Shown here piece after piece: positions 12,180 through 25,400 of a stretch of DNA of 64,000 nt. The notes beneath the pieces are model-generated. The model was not told the DNA's origin. It was given only the letters and a program-made list of their open reading frames with translations, and ran no database searches. A program made the translations under genes and the position numbers. Source of the stretch: Gari tellinella (Eukaryota > Mollusca > Bivalvia > Cardiida > Psammobiidae); the NCBI GenBank assembly GCA_922989275.2, contig OV277868.1, forward strand, positions 80,032,216 through 80,096,215, read 5' to 3'. Within the stretch, counting starts at the first letter, position 1, and the number at the start of each line of letters is the position of its first letter.

Positions 12180-14740
12180 AGGTCAGGGTCAATTCCAAAG
12201 TGACCTATTTGCACTGTGACTGTTGTCGTCAGTCGCCCTTCGCCGTGTGTGGTCAAAATTTTCATTGAAGAACTGCTTGAAAACCACTGGGTCAATTTCA
12301 TTAAAACTTCATATGATTGTTTCTTGTAGGATACTCCTATTTTATTTTTCAAATATAAATTGTCATCCATTTGAAATTTTGCTAGCCAAAACAGAACTCA
12401 AAACCTTATTGTCAAAAACAACTGATCCGAATTGAAAATTATTTTACACAAATGATCCATAGGTAACTTTAAAAAATCATGTCTGCCATTTGGCTGGACA
12501 GGTTTTCTTTTTATGGTTGTATAAGTGGAAACTCTAACCATTTTATGTCCCTAATCCTATATGCATGGGATATAGGCAAACAGAGTAGAATCTGATTAAA
12601 CGGCGCTTAATATGGGGCCTTATATGAGTCTACTCTGTTTGCTGATATGACTTTCCATATAAAATAAAACGAAAATACAAAATTAGATCAGGCACCCCTT
12701 AGACAAAAAAAATGGACTGATCCAATATATAAGCATGGAAGAATCCACTGGGCGCAAATGGGCTAAACTTTTCTTCTCTGAAACCACTAGTTCGACCTGT
12801 AACTGGCTGTAAGTAATTTCACTTAAAGCATTCATAGGCGACACTCTACCAAAGTTCTTAAAATAATTTTCCCAGCTTAAAAAAATAAGTGGGTGGAGGA
12901 AAGCTTTCCTTATGCTACTACATGTATTTAGGAAACACAGAAAAAGCTTCTTCCCTGAAACAACAGGTTTGAATTTAAAATAATTTTACACAAATTCTTC
13001 ATGGGTGATACTCTGTCAGATTTCTTAAAATATGTTTCCTTGCTTAAAATATGGCCATACCAGTGAATATGGCCAGTTTGCTATATAAATATACTACTGT
13101 TTACAGTGATGCTCAGTTATAACGAAATTCAGGGGACCTTGCAAATTATTTCGTCTAATCCAAACAACGAAATTTCTTTGTCAATAGTTTGCAGGTAAAG
13201 AAAGTTTTACTCATCATACTTTTAGTACAAAATTGATTAGAAAAAAGAAAGATAGAAAGGCATAGAAATAAAATCTTAAATGTTGTTTTTAATTGTACCA
13301 AATAGAATAAATAATAACAATTTAAGATAGGCTATGACATAAGAAATGCCATTTTTCTTTTTGAAAACTTAACCTGTTCCCCGTTTTGTATTAATTGAAA
13401 ACTCAACCTATTATGAATATTAAATAAGTAAACTTTATTAAAATAAAAAGGCTTTTATTTAGATCTACTATGATGGTATAGCATCAGTGGTTGTTATCTT
13501 TTTTCAGAATACGGGTGTCTGCAAGAAGTCCGTTCAGGCACCAAGTTAATAGTATCTGATCTGGATCCAAACAAATAATGTGCACAGTAAACTAATTATT
13601 TCCAGTTGTTTGATTATCTAATCCTATCAATAGCATATATACAAAACATGTTGGTTGGGTAATGTGTTGTTAACGGAGGTGATGAGCAGCTAAGCAATTA
13701 AGTACTGTCACCTTTGTAAGTCACTAGTCAAACTGTGATAATGACCGGCATGTTGTATTAACAAAACCTTTTCACAGGTAAAATCAAGTTTAGGGACCTA
13801 AAAATCCTTTCGTCTTATCCAATATTTCGTTATATCCAGTTTTCCTCTTAAGCAAACACGAGGCCATTGAAATAAAAAAGGAAGCAGTCGGGAATTATTT
13901 TTATTTTGTATTAAGCAGTTTTTTTTCTTATCCAAGTTCGTTTTAAGTGAGATTCACTGTATTGATATAGTTCTCTGAAACTACTAGTCTGAATTGAAAA
14001 AGAAGTTTACACAAATACTTCATGGATGACACTCTGTCAGATTTCTAAAAATATGTTTCTTTGCTTAAAATAGGGCCATACCAGTCAGTGTATAGGGCCA
14101 GTTTTCCTTATGAGTGTACTACTGTTTATTGGTATAGTTCTCCGAAACTACAGGTTTGAATTGAATATAATTTTACACAAATACTTCATGGATGACACTC
14201 TGTCAGATTTCTTAAAATATGTGTCTTTGCTTAAATTGTGGCAATACCAGTGAATAGGGTCAGTTTCCCTTATAAATATATTTCTGTTTATTGATATAGT
14301 TTTCTGAAACTACAGGTTTGAATTGAAAATAACTTTACACAAATGATTGGCCCTTTACCATATTTTTAAAATGATTTTCCTACCTTGAAAAACATGGCTC
14401 AAAGTGGATGTGTCAACTTTACCTATGATGGCTTATAGTGAAAACTTGAAAAAAACCAACCTCTTCCTGTCTAAACTACTGGTCCGAATTGAAAATTGTC
14501 TTACACAAATGATCCATAGTTGACACTATATAGGATTTGTAAAAGCTTGAAAAATTGAGGTTTGAATAGCTTGAAAAATGATGGCCGCTAGTGGGTGGGT
14601 ATGGGTTTCCTTATATGGCTAAAATGAAAGCTAAATAGTAATCTTCTTTTTCCGAAACCACTTGCCCGATTTTAATATCATCACGACCGCAACCATGGCC
14701 TACCAGGTGAACGCTTTGGGTCACCATGACCCTATTGTCT
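12180..14740. repeat. Diverged tandem repeat tract around the 856-bp TA element
   Basis: Units with CTGAAACTACAGGTTTGAAT and TTTTACACAAATGATCCATA recur at roughly 130-200 bp on both sides of 13104-13959. The tract ends with GGCCTACCAGGTGAACGC. A GAGTAGA palindrome lies at 12575-12643. No coding potential. Confidence 0.55.
13104..13959. mobile_element. 856-bp TA element, pogo-like ends
   Basis: Left CAGTGATGCTCAGTTATAAC and right AAGTGAGATTCACTG, TA on each side (13102-13103, 13960-13961). TTTCGT..TATCC motifs recur inside near both ends. No transposase frame. It is inserted in an older repeat (12180-14740). Confidence 0.7.
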
Positions 14741-14843
14741 AATATTGAGGTCAAAGGTCAAGGTCACATTGACCTGAACATGGCACGCGACTATGCACCA
14801 TTCAAAGATGTACTTACACACCAAAGTCAGCATTCATAGTTAA

Positions 14844-15093
14844 CCTTTTCGCTCTAAAAGACGCTTGTAAACTTGTGTAAGCGCGTTTGCAAACAGTTTG
14901 GATCCTGATCAGACGCCGCGTAACGCGGCGGCTGATCAGGCTCCAAACTGTTTGACACTCGTTTTGAAAATCTCCATTCATACTGCCTCATTTTTTTAAA
15001 CTTTGAAATGACACTGCAGACAATAAAATTGAAGCAGACGACAATGAAACGGTGAAGGGGTGAACATTTCACGACATGATTGGTAGTGAAAGG
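14844..15093. mobile_element. TTAA MITE with CAGACGCCGCG palindrome core
   Basis: TTAA at 14840-14843, degenerate ATAA at 15094-15097; ends CCTTTTCGCTCTAAAAGACG and GATTGGTAGTGAAAGG. Core 14888-14954. Confidence 0.8.
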
Positions 15094-15616
15094 ATAATGT
15101 GGTACAGAATGTATCCTCCAGCAAGAAAAAACCTTTGTCTATGATGAATATTCATGACGACCAAGTATTGAAGCCCAATTCCGATGTACACCGCTGTTCT
15201 ACTTGTTAGAATGGTTGTATTGCTCCCATCCCTAAAAAATAAAAATATAAAAAATGTCAAGCAGAACGTAATGCATATATCAATAATTTAATATTGTTTT
15301 TTTTCATTACCTTTGATTAGCTGTGACTGATAAGCTGTAAATTTTTGTTCATAACTCCATGAAAACAAAATAAGGCCACGTCTTGTCGGGACCACTTTCT
15401 GTTAGGTCAACTGTTCTCCACAAGCGCTACATGACGCGCGACGCCAAATGACGTCACTGACGATGATGTTTCATACAGTGTGACTAGGTTTTTTTTCCAT
15501 ACCTCCATGAACATAATAAATATTCGAATTATTCCTTAAAACAATCATTATAAGCAAATACTATGTTCTGCAGATGATCACAGTGAGGACCGTGTCTAGT
15601 GGCATTTGTTATCTGG

Positions 15617-15762
15617 CGCCAAGGTTATAAAGCTTTTGAGTTGAATCTGAAGTCGTTCACAAGCATTTGATTGGTCAAATTGAAGCATAGGCTCAAATCT
15701 GACCAATCAAATGCTTTAGAATGGTCCCAGACTCAAGTCAAAGGCTTTATAACCTTGGGCCC
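15617..15762. repeat. Foldback repeat, GGTCCAAGGTTATAAAG family
   Basis: GCGCCAAGGTTATAAAGC at the left and GGCTTTATAACCTTGGGC at the right, with paired CATTTGATTGGTCA and TGACCAATCAAATG inside. It is just downstream of gene A. Confidence 0.7.
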
Positions 15763-15845
15763 AGATTTTTACATTTGTCACAAAGTTCTTTTTTCCCATT
15801 CCAAGATAGAAACACATTTTGTGTAGTACAATGAATGTTTCTTCA

Positions 15846-16112
15846 CTTCATAACCTGCTGCCGGTCAACACCCACCAATATCTAAGTGCATAAGTCTTTA
15901 AGCTCGTGTATTATGACCTTGTATTGTATACTAATGTATAGTGTTATTACTTTCATAACCTGCTTCCGGCCAATCTCCACCAATATCCAGGTGTACAAGT
16001 TTTAAGACTGTTCTCACCTTCATAACCTGCTGCCGGTCAATCTCCACCAAGGTCCAAGTGTATAAGTCTTTAACCTCGTGTTTTAAGACTTTGTACTGTA
16101 AACTGTTCAGTC
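15846..16112 (-). repeat. Tandem partial copies of gene A exon 7
   Basis: Three head-to-tail versions of the exon 7 end (LYTW...RQQVMK): the functional one from about 16112 to 16019, a second at 16018-15951 with a 14-nt internal deletion, and a third at 15950-15846 with an in-frame stop at the Trp position. The deletion shifts the frame, so the reading frame of exon 7 passes through copy 2 as unrelated sequence. Confidence 0.8.
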
Positions 16113-16156
16113 CTTCCTTGTCTATCCGGGATTTTGCAATCTTAAGAGCGTCAAAA
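15931..16156 (-). CDS. Gene A exon 7: C-terminal exon and stop
   Basis: Acceptor TTTGCAG at 16163-16157. Encodes FDALKIAKSRIDKEGLNSLQ and YKVLKHEVKDLYTWTLVEID, matching the family C-terminus (RF..I......DGLNSL.Y.V......LYT.I.VDI). The frame then continues through 28 non-family codons into an out-of-frame partial copy of the same exon and stops at TAG 15933-15931. A consensus donor AAG/GTGAGA at 16018/16017 could instead splice away the extension, so the real C-terminus is uncertain beyond 16018. Confidence 0.82.
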
Positions 16157-16372
16157 CTGCAAATAAAAATTATATCTAGTCGCGTTTAAGGACACAGTAC
16201 GTTTAAAAGAGTGTCAAAACTGTAAAAAATGAGCAGTGTCATGACAGAACCTGCCTTATTGCATTGGAACATCGTACAGACCAAGCACCGATGCTGTATA
16301 TAATGATTAAGATACATGTGGGTGATAAACGGTTTAGATCAAGACCAGCCGTTGTGTCTACTTCTACTGCTG

Positions 16373-16403
<31 letters not shown>

Positions 16404-16408
16404 AACTT

Positions 16409-16448
<40 letters not shown>

Positions 16449-19400
16449 TACAGCTAGTACTAGAAAACAGGTTTTGGTCATGGATTACAAAACACACAAC
16501 TTTTATTTGATTGGTCAGATATATAAACTCATACCATCCGAAAGAGCTCGCTTTTCATAGATTAATTTAAAAAAATATTAGTTTAATTGGGTGCGAGACT
16601 GAGAGTAGCGTGTCTTCGTAACTCATTACCTCATTTATTACGCATTTTTACGCCAATTTATCCTTCCGCTGAAGAAAATAGTTCCAATCTATACAGTTGT
16701 GAATGTTTAAAATTAGAAATAATTTCTATTTTCTAGCAGCTGATACCTTAAAGCAGGTTGAAAGTAAAGCAGAATGCGCATTAAGGCGCATTCTGCTTTA
16801 CTTTCAACCTTCTTTAAGTGATCTACTATCTTTAATACTAGAAACAGGCTATGGGGTAATGGGTTAAGTGTTCCACGTGTTTCTTCACTGTCACTTACCG
16901 TTTCGAGTTGACCTGGTTTCCTTTGTCCCCCTTATGTTCCATTGCCTTTACAACCCCGATAGTAAATGGAACTTTTTTAATTGGTATTCCCCGATGTGAA
17001 ACCCTGGATAAGAATAAAACTCATGTCGTATAGTTTGCATTGATAAATAGATCAGCATCAAAGAGTCTTTAATCACGAAGTAGATACTCGGGTACTCCGA
17101 GCTTTTGTTAACTCTTTTACTACCAATGGCGCCAAAAAGCAACTTTGCCAACAGTTTTGATCCTGATCAGACGCCGCTTTACGCCGCGTCTGATCAGTAT
17201 CCAAACCGTTTGAAACTCGTATCGACATTTCTGCATTTAAAACAGCCCTAAAACTGATTAAAATATATATTACAGACGACGCTACCAGAGCAGACGATAT
17301 TTTAGCGGTAAGAGGGTTAAAGCAGACGACGATAAAACTTGGCAAGGAAAGAGTTAACTCATTCATCCCTGAGAGTTCAAAGGAACAATTCCAATAGTCC
17401 AGTTTTACATATTTAGGGTTAATATTAACAATTTATTGTAAAACGACAAAACTCACAAAATACCAGTTAAGGTACCGGACGTGCGGGCGGGCGGGCGGGC
17501 GGACGGATGAATGGACTGACGCTGTAGCGTTTGAGACTTATTTGGTATTTTCCCTAAGTGGTCATAAAACTCACAAAAAGTTAAGTGGTTATATATAGAG
17601 AATTGTGTCTTATAAAAAACGTTATAACCACGAAAGTAGACCGTTCGTATGTTGAAACTTTCCATATGCTTGGACATATTATGGCCCGAATGTACTTAAA
17701 TGGTATTTGGTACGTTTTTCCTCAACACTGTGTGGTATTTTCAATTTAAGTGCTAGCCTCTGATTTTGGACAATATTGATGTTCATGTATCGTTTGACAA
17801 CACAGGGGACAGTTTTTGCTGGATAATTTCTGTATTTGTGAACTGAACCCTTCACATATAAACTTGTCCCAAAAGTATAAAGCACTTTGAGCTGAGTCTT
17901 AGATCGTTCTCAAGCATCTGCTTGGTCAGGTTTGAGCAAAAGCTGAAAACTGACCAATCAGATGCTTGAGAACGACCACAGCCTCAACTAAAACTCTATA
18001 ACTATAACTGTTACGCGGCGTCTGATCTGGATTCAAGCTGTTTGCAAATGTAAACAAAATTACCTTCCTAAATAACGACCCCCTCCGAACAACGCACACC
18101 ACATTTTTTGTCTCCCATTGGGTGTCGTTGTAGAGAGGGAACACTGTAAATTGAAATCTAAAAAATAGGGAAAGTCCGACATTTTAAAGCGACTTAGAGA
18201 TATCGCGGTTCAGCTGTTATAAAAACCATTGTAAAAGAAACCTTGCTTCGAAGTCGTCATCTTGTCCTCCCCAGCCAAAGTAGATATTACTGTAACCATT
18301 AACCTTGTAGTACTGGTCTCTCGTCAGCGCAACAACTCCTCCAAAATAGGTTGGGTACAGCGGCCTGTGAAATCATACCAATCACAGTATTGTGTTATTT
18401 TAGAATGTCTTCATATCACTACACTTATTGGGCGATTCCACAAAAATTGGTAATTTTGCCTGCAAATTTTTCAAAATAGTTTTGCTTATAAAGCGTTTGC
18501 TTAACATGTAAACCGTAACTATGATCTGTTTATTATGGTGGCATATTTCTGACACCAGTTAACCACTTAATTATCATGATAGATATTAATATCTCACATA
18601 AATATTTAACTAGTTACTTATCTAGAAAACTTTCGCGTTAGTTTTCAGATAAGTATCGGGTAAGTGGAATGTGGAAACTTTTCACGATAACCAGATAAAT
18701 ATCTGAACACGAACTTTGTCATGATACTGCTTTAAACCGCCACCACTTAACGAATTTACATGTATCTAGTTACTTAACTAGATAATTAACTAGAAAAGTT
18801 TCGTGTTACCAGTTATCTAAAAATAGAAACATTGTATTCGTACTTTGACTATTTCGGATTCTTTTGAAAAATACACATGTAGGCCTATTTACAAAATGAC
18901 AAACAGCGTAGACCTCGGTCCAATAGGGTACACTGTTTGTGAAGGACGAGTCTACTCGTCGCAAGGGTCGAATGAGTTAACACAGGTGACAGCTTAAAAC
19001 AAGATGAAAGTAAATCAGAAAGCTCATGGGCTACTGCTTTACCTTCAACCCCCCCCCCCCCTAATCAGGTGAGGTCTGGATCTACAATGTTTGCATAGGT
19101 CAGATACAGCTGTGAAAACATTATTCTTTCCCGTTTAAAGGCAAATGAAATGTAGAAAATGACTACTTCTTGCCAATTCTGAATGTTAATTTAAACTGGG
19201 AAGGCAAACAGTTTGTAGCCCGGCCAGACTCCGGGTTACCCGGCGTCGGATCTGGCTCCAAATCGTTTGCAAAGGAAATAATAGATTTAGCGTAAAAGCC
19301 TTAATTGGGAAATAATAACATTTTTTCCTCTGTATATACTTAATGAATATCATTAGTGCATTTTAGTGGTGTAGAACCTTTATTAGGACTCATATGACTC

Positions 19401-22400
19401 TTCAGAGAAGGAGGGTGATTATTGCAATGAATATCGCCGAACGTCACCAAAATCCGGGGTATATTAAATTGTGGTGACAGTATATGGCACTAATATAACA
19501 GGTCATTTTGTCGAGTTACGATAATTATCAGGTATTCACGAAAAAAATCCACTTTCCACTTACTAGATAATTATGTCAGATATTAACTGGGTTTTTTTCT
19601 CAGAAAAGCTAAGTAGTAACAGGCGTCAGAACCGTGCCACCATAGTTTATGTCTTATAAAGAGTAATGACCGTGCTGATTTTTCACTAGAAAACTTAATA
19701 TATTTTTTACATTTTATAAATTGCCAATGACCTGAAAATGTCATTACCGCAGGAGCTCGTTGTATCTAAATATTTAGTTTTGTTTTTCGTTCAAGATGTG
19801 TGCAAATTATGCATATGAATAACGTAATTCTGTTTGTAATGCATCTTGCCAAATCATACATTTTCTCTTAAAGCGACTCGCAACCAGATGGTGCATTAAA
19901 AATAGTAATTTGTAAAGATGTGTCAAACGCTTATATAAATGGTAAAGAACTAGTTTAGGATAAGAAATTCTGTTTAAAAAAATGTATTTCAATAAAAAAA
20001 AATATTGGTCTCTGGTGGGATTCGAACCCGGGGCCCGGCATTGGCGGACAGAAGGCAAAATAGGGGAAACCGCTTAGACCAATGGACCACAGAACTATCC
20101 GTTTATCTCGGATCGATTTAACGTATTTCAATGTGTAGCGATCGAAAGTGCATACAACTTCGTAATTCGGCTCGTGTTTATGTCTGAGCCCGTGTAGAGA
20201 AGCAACAACAACAACTATACCGTCTACTAGTCGGTATAGAAAAACGATGGAAAATATCTAAAAATCTAAGATTCGGTGACGATTCTTGAGACTTTTTTTG
20301 GACTGATCATATTTTTTTAATGTCAGAAGCCAAATAATGCCACAAATTTGCTTTTATTTGAGTATTTTATTTTATTTTGACAAGTACACCATCCGGTTGC
20401 GAGTCCCTTTAAGATGATAAAAAAGCTTATTTTTAAGATTTTGATGTATAGAAATTGTCTCCAAAGTGTTGCTACATTTCTTTTAATTAACAAAAAGCAC
20501 GCCTTATACTACCTTTAGGACTACTTTATCAGAAAAGTATACAATTCAAGCATTTCCACCGCTCAACTTTTATCAAATGTAAAACAAATGTCAATAAAAT
20601 GAATTAAAAGCGTTTCGCTAATGACGTTGCGGTAATGACAGCAAAAAAACCAAAACTATTCAGAAATATTGTTGGGGTTTTTTTTGGATGCAAGTTAAAG
20701 TCGCATTGTCACAAAACAGTTGTTTAGATACCAACATATTTAAGGGTTATGTCATTACCGAAGCAAAGGTCGTTGCGGTAATGACCGTTTCGATAATGAC
20801 AATTTTGTTTAATTTTCATAATTTCAAGCATTTATCCAGTACATGTTTCAATTATTTTATGCATTTAAGCATCGTGTACATACAGCGTATACAACAAGGT
20901 CTATTAAAATGAATTTATAGTTGAGCTTGATTGGTTTAAGGGCCTACTTTAAACATATTTTATTACTCATATATACATGTAATACAGTTGACATATTTAC
21001 AAAACGTGTAACACCACAAAGTATGAATATAAGTAAATGGGTTGGGCCACAAGTTCTATCAACATTAGTAAAGGCCCTCCCCTAAGGGCCATACATTGAT
21101 GACAGCCTAAAAGCATACTCATCAAATAATAGATGTTTGGAAGGCCATTTCTTATAGTATAACCGGGGTTGCTAAATCGAAGTGTACCCTATATGATTGC
21201 ACGGGGAAAACCGTCTGATGACATCAGAAGGGATTTCCCTCAATTCTAAGATACACGGTAAACCATGCCGTTTCGGTACTGACAGGAAAACGAGAGACAA
21301 AGGTCAGCAGCTCAAAAAGCCGTTAACGATTAAACTAACAGCTATATTTTGTATTTATTCATTATATGATAATATACTGACACTATCAATAAAGAAAAAT
21401 TATCAAATTTAAGATGATTTAATATTAAGACATTTCATTCTATTATGTGCAGACATACTAAAACCCTCATTGTGATGAATTCGCACGTATATGTCACAAT
21501 TTTGACGTTTACGTTTTGTGACATATAAGGTTCTACACACCCCTTTCATATTTGAAAGTCGATTCCAAGATAATGAATATAAATTCTCACTGGTTATCAC
21601 TATATACTTACTAAGATATGTCATATTACAAAGGCAAAGATAAAATATTCTTTAAAAGTATTTTTTATGATTTTTAAACCACGTGAAAGGTGAGGGACAG
21701 CCAATTACCAAAATTCGTGAAATCACCCAATTACAATTAATCAATAATAATTATATATATAACTAACATAAAGTATATGCATAATAACGTAGTTTTATTT
21801 AGCAGTGTATTTAATATACATGTATATACATGTATGCTTCTATTTTTATTTCTGTTGAGCCTTTCATCTTTACAAGTAAAACATCAGGGGAGAAATTCGT
21901 GTTTTTCAAACTGTGAAATCAGCACAATATTAGCACTTTGTCCACCCAATTTGATAAAACAAAAAAAAATCAAATTACGTTGCGCTGCCAAGAACTTTTA
22001 ATGTTATTTGAAAACGATTTTCATTTTGCGCTATTGGACTAGTCGTGTTTTTTTATCTAATGGGTGTCTGGTCTAAATTTTCATTTTCGTCTCGTTTTAT
22101 AATGTAATTCATATTAGCAAACAGTATAGACTCTGAACAGACGTCACATAATGCGGCGTCTGATCAGAGTCTACATTGTTTGCCCATGTTTCTTTTTATA
22201 AGACGCTAGGTACCAATTTGTAAACTAATTGCCCAGACCCGCCGTTTTACGATTTTAATGTTTTTATCCACTATAGAAAATAGTTCCACTTTTTATAGTC
22301 ATGAATATGCACCATAAGAAACATTTTCATATACCCTGCAGATGGTAGCTTAAAGCATGCTGAAAGTACACCAGAATGTTAATTCAGGAGAATTCTGCTT

Positions 22401-25400
22401 TAATTTCGGTCTACTCTAAGCAACCACCTGTCTTCAATACTGAAAACAAGCTATGGGGAACTTGTTGGAAAAAAAACCATCGAAAGAAACATTTTAAACG
22501 TATATACTTGTATCCGAATTTGCTGTTATTAGGTGCTAGGTGTATCGCCATTTTGTCATCACATTTATATAAGTTGTTTTCATTGGTTGGTAGTAGGTCG
22601 ACGTCATGGATTATGAAGCACGTGAAATTGTCAGCCTTATCTGCTGCGACAAAGCCAATGTTCTGCATCATACCGGTGTTAAATGTTGTGGAATTGGTCT
22701 GTAAACCGAAAACATTGATCGTTAAATATGACCTAACAAAATGAAATGTTAAATATGACCTCACAAAATGAAATGTTAAATATGACCCCAAAAATGAAAT
22801 GTGCAATTAGTAGGGTAAATCCTGACATATCAAATAAAATATACATATGAGCCGCGCCATGAGAAAACCTGCCTTATTGAAATTGAAACGGTGTAGATCA
22901 AGGCCAGCCGCCGCGTCAAAGACTGTTTAACACACACATGCATCTAAAGCATTGTATTTAGCAGTATTCTATACGGTATAAGGCAGTGCAGACCAAACTC
23001 AGGTGCAGAGACTGGGATAACAACGGAGCTTGGTCTGTACCATGTTGCAGTGCAATACGGCAGGTTTTACCATGGCACGGCTCACATATAATTCACGCAT
23101 TGCTTACAAATGGCAGACAGGTCACGTTACATTCCAAATGGCATACGCCTCTTTACCGTTTAAAGTATCGTCTATTGTAAACTCAAATATTTAATACAAA
23201 TAGACCAAGCTTATGTTGAGACACAGAATGTTAACTAAACTATTTAAAACATTAAACCCTAGCGACGAGTATATTCGTCATTATCGTTGCACCTGTAAAG
23301 AGTACAGCTTGACATATGCAAACAGTGTTGATCTTGATCAGAAGGCTCATGAAACCCTAAGATCAACCATAAATGTTCTATTGGGCGAGATTTTATTGGA
23401 AACTGGAATTGTCCATTAACACTATCACTCTCAATGACGCCAAAAAAGGCGTTTGCAAACAGTTTGGATCCTGATCAGACGCCGCGTAACGCGGTGTCTG
23501 ATCAGGATTCAAACTTTTTGACATTCATTTTGAGTTTTTTAATCATACTGCCTTAAATTTAACTTTGAAACGATATTGCAGACAACAATATTGAAGCTGA
23601 CGACAAAGAAACGGCGAAGGGGGTTAAAATCTCACGATTAATTTTAAAGCGAAAGAGTTAAAAGTTTCAGGGATAAGAGTTAATACAAATAACCAGGTTC
23701 AAGTCGAGATACCGACAGGGCCGCCATTTCTCTAGATTTTTCCGAAATCTTCGTAGTTTTATCCTATCAGATGGTAGCTTTAAGCAGGCTGAAAGTAAAG
23801 CAGAATGCGCCTTAAGGCGCATTATGCTTTACTTTCAACCTGCATTAAGAAAGCGCATTTGAAAAATAATGAATTTGGAGATTTTAGGATTTTTCAAAAT
23901 CAACTTATGGCAGCCCTGCACTGGCCTACTACGTACCATCTCGGCTACAAACACTCTGTAGTGAATCTGTTGTTTTTTCAAAAATTGGTGGATATGAATA
24001 AGAAACTTTCTCAGGTGTTCCTCTCTGTCCCTGGAATCAGAAAATGTTTCATATACACAGTGCTCTCTCTACAACAACACCCAATGGGAGACAAATATTG
24101 TGTGGGAGTGAGTTATTATAGGGAGGGGGTATAGGCTTACATTTGCTAACAGCTTGAATCCAGATCAGACGCCGCTGTTTGCCATTCGTGATTATGTTTT
24201 TTTCCTGTCAAAATGTCTATTATGTGACAGCAGACGTCAATTTTAAGCAGACCTTTATTGCACCTGTAAAAGCATTAGACATTATTTTCTTCTTTAAGGA
24301 AAAGCGGCAAGCATTGTTGTAATGTTGTAAGGAAGGATTCGTTGTTGGGAGGGCCGTTTGGGGGATAGGGTTTGGGGCGGGGGCCTTGTACTATCTATTC
24401 AATGTATGACATGATATTGTCTATATAAGAAATGTCCTGGTTGAGTACTCTTATTGTGTGGGCATCTGAAAACTCTTTATATGAAATTAATTGAAGAAAA
24501 ACCACTTTCGTAGCTGTGTATTATCGTTCATTAAATCACAGTTAGTAGTTGAGATATGTAGTCATTAGATAACGAAACCTTTAGGTCGAGTGATCTTCTT
24601 ACCCACAACCCAACGATTAATTTCCATACGATAATGCACAACTACGAATGTGTTATTTCAATTATACTAACATCTTAACGACTAACTGTGATCTATGGCT
24701 CTAGCATATAGATGTCCAGGCATGATGTAAACGGTATCGTTGTTCGCTTCATTGTGAAAGATGAAGCATTATCGACTTTGAATTTTTGTTTCTGTTGAGC
24801 TATTGTCCTTTACATGTTAAACATCAGGGCGAAAGTCGTGTAAAGCAAATGTAAAAGCCAAAATGACAACGCTTCCGGTTTGATGTATTCTCCGGAAAAT
24901 GTATTTTTATTAAAAAAATATAGTGTTTAAATTGAAACAAAACTTCAGTTGCTATGCATTATCGTGCATTAAATCACAGTTAGTCGTTGAGATGTGGGTA
25001 ATAAGATCACTTGGTCTAAAGGTCTCATGATCCAGGCCCGTAGCCACGCTGAGGCACACCGAGGCACTTGCCTCGGTGAAATTTTGAAAAGTGACCAAAA
25101 ATAAAATGAAGAAATTTTCGAAAATTAAGTTAAAAATCTATTAAAAAATGTATTCAAATCACTCAGAGTTTAATCGTAGGACCGATACCCTAATAATACA
25201 CAACCGTTCATTATAGGAAATGCGTTTTATAAAGCATCGATAAATCAAATGAACATAAATTATTTATAGATTCTACTTTAGAATAAAATGATCAAGTAAA
25301 TAGTGAGGTACATTGTATAAAAATCAAGCATTAATCTGGATTAAAAAGCTTGGTAAGAGTTAAGACTGTAAAAATGTACCTGTCATGTCACACATTACAA

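Noticed and set aside
15069..15260. Minus-strand frame considered as the last exon of gene A
   Set aside because: It overlaps the end of a TTAA MITE, has no GT7 feature, and the true C-terminal exon was found at 16156-15931.
22376..22744. Plus-strand 122-codon frame
   Set aside because: It is the antisense shadow of gene A exon 4.
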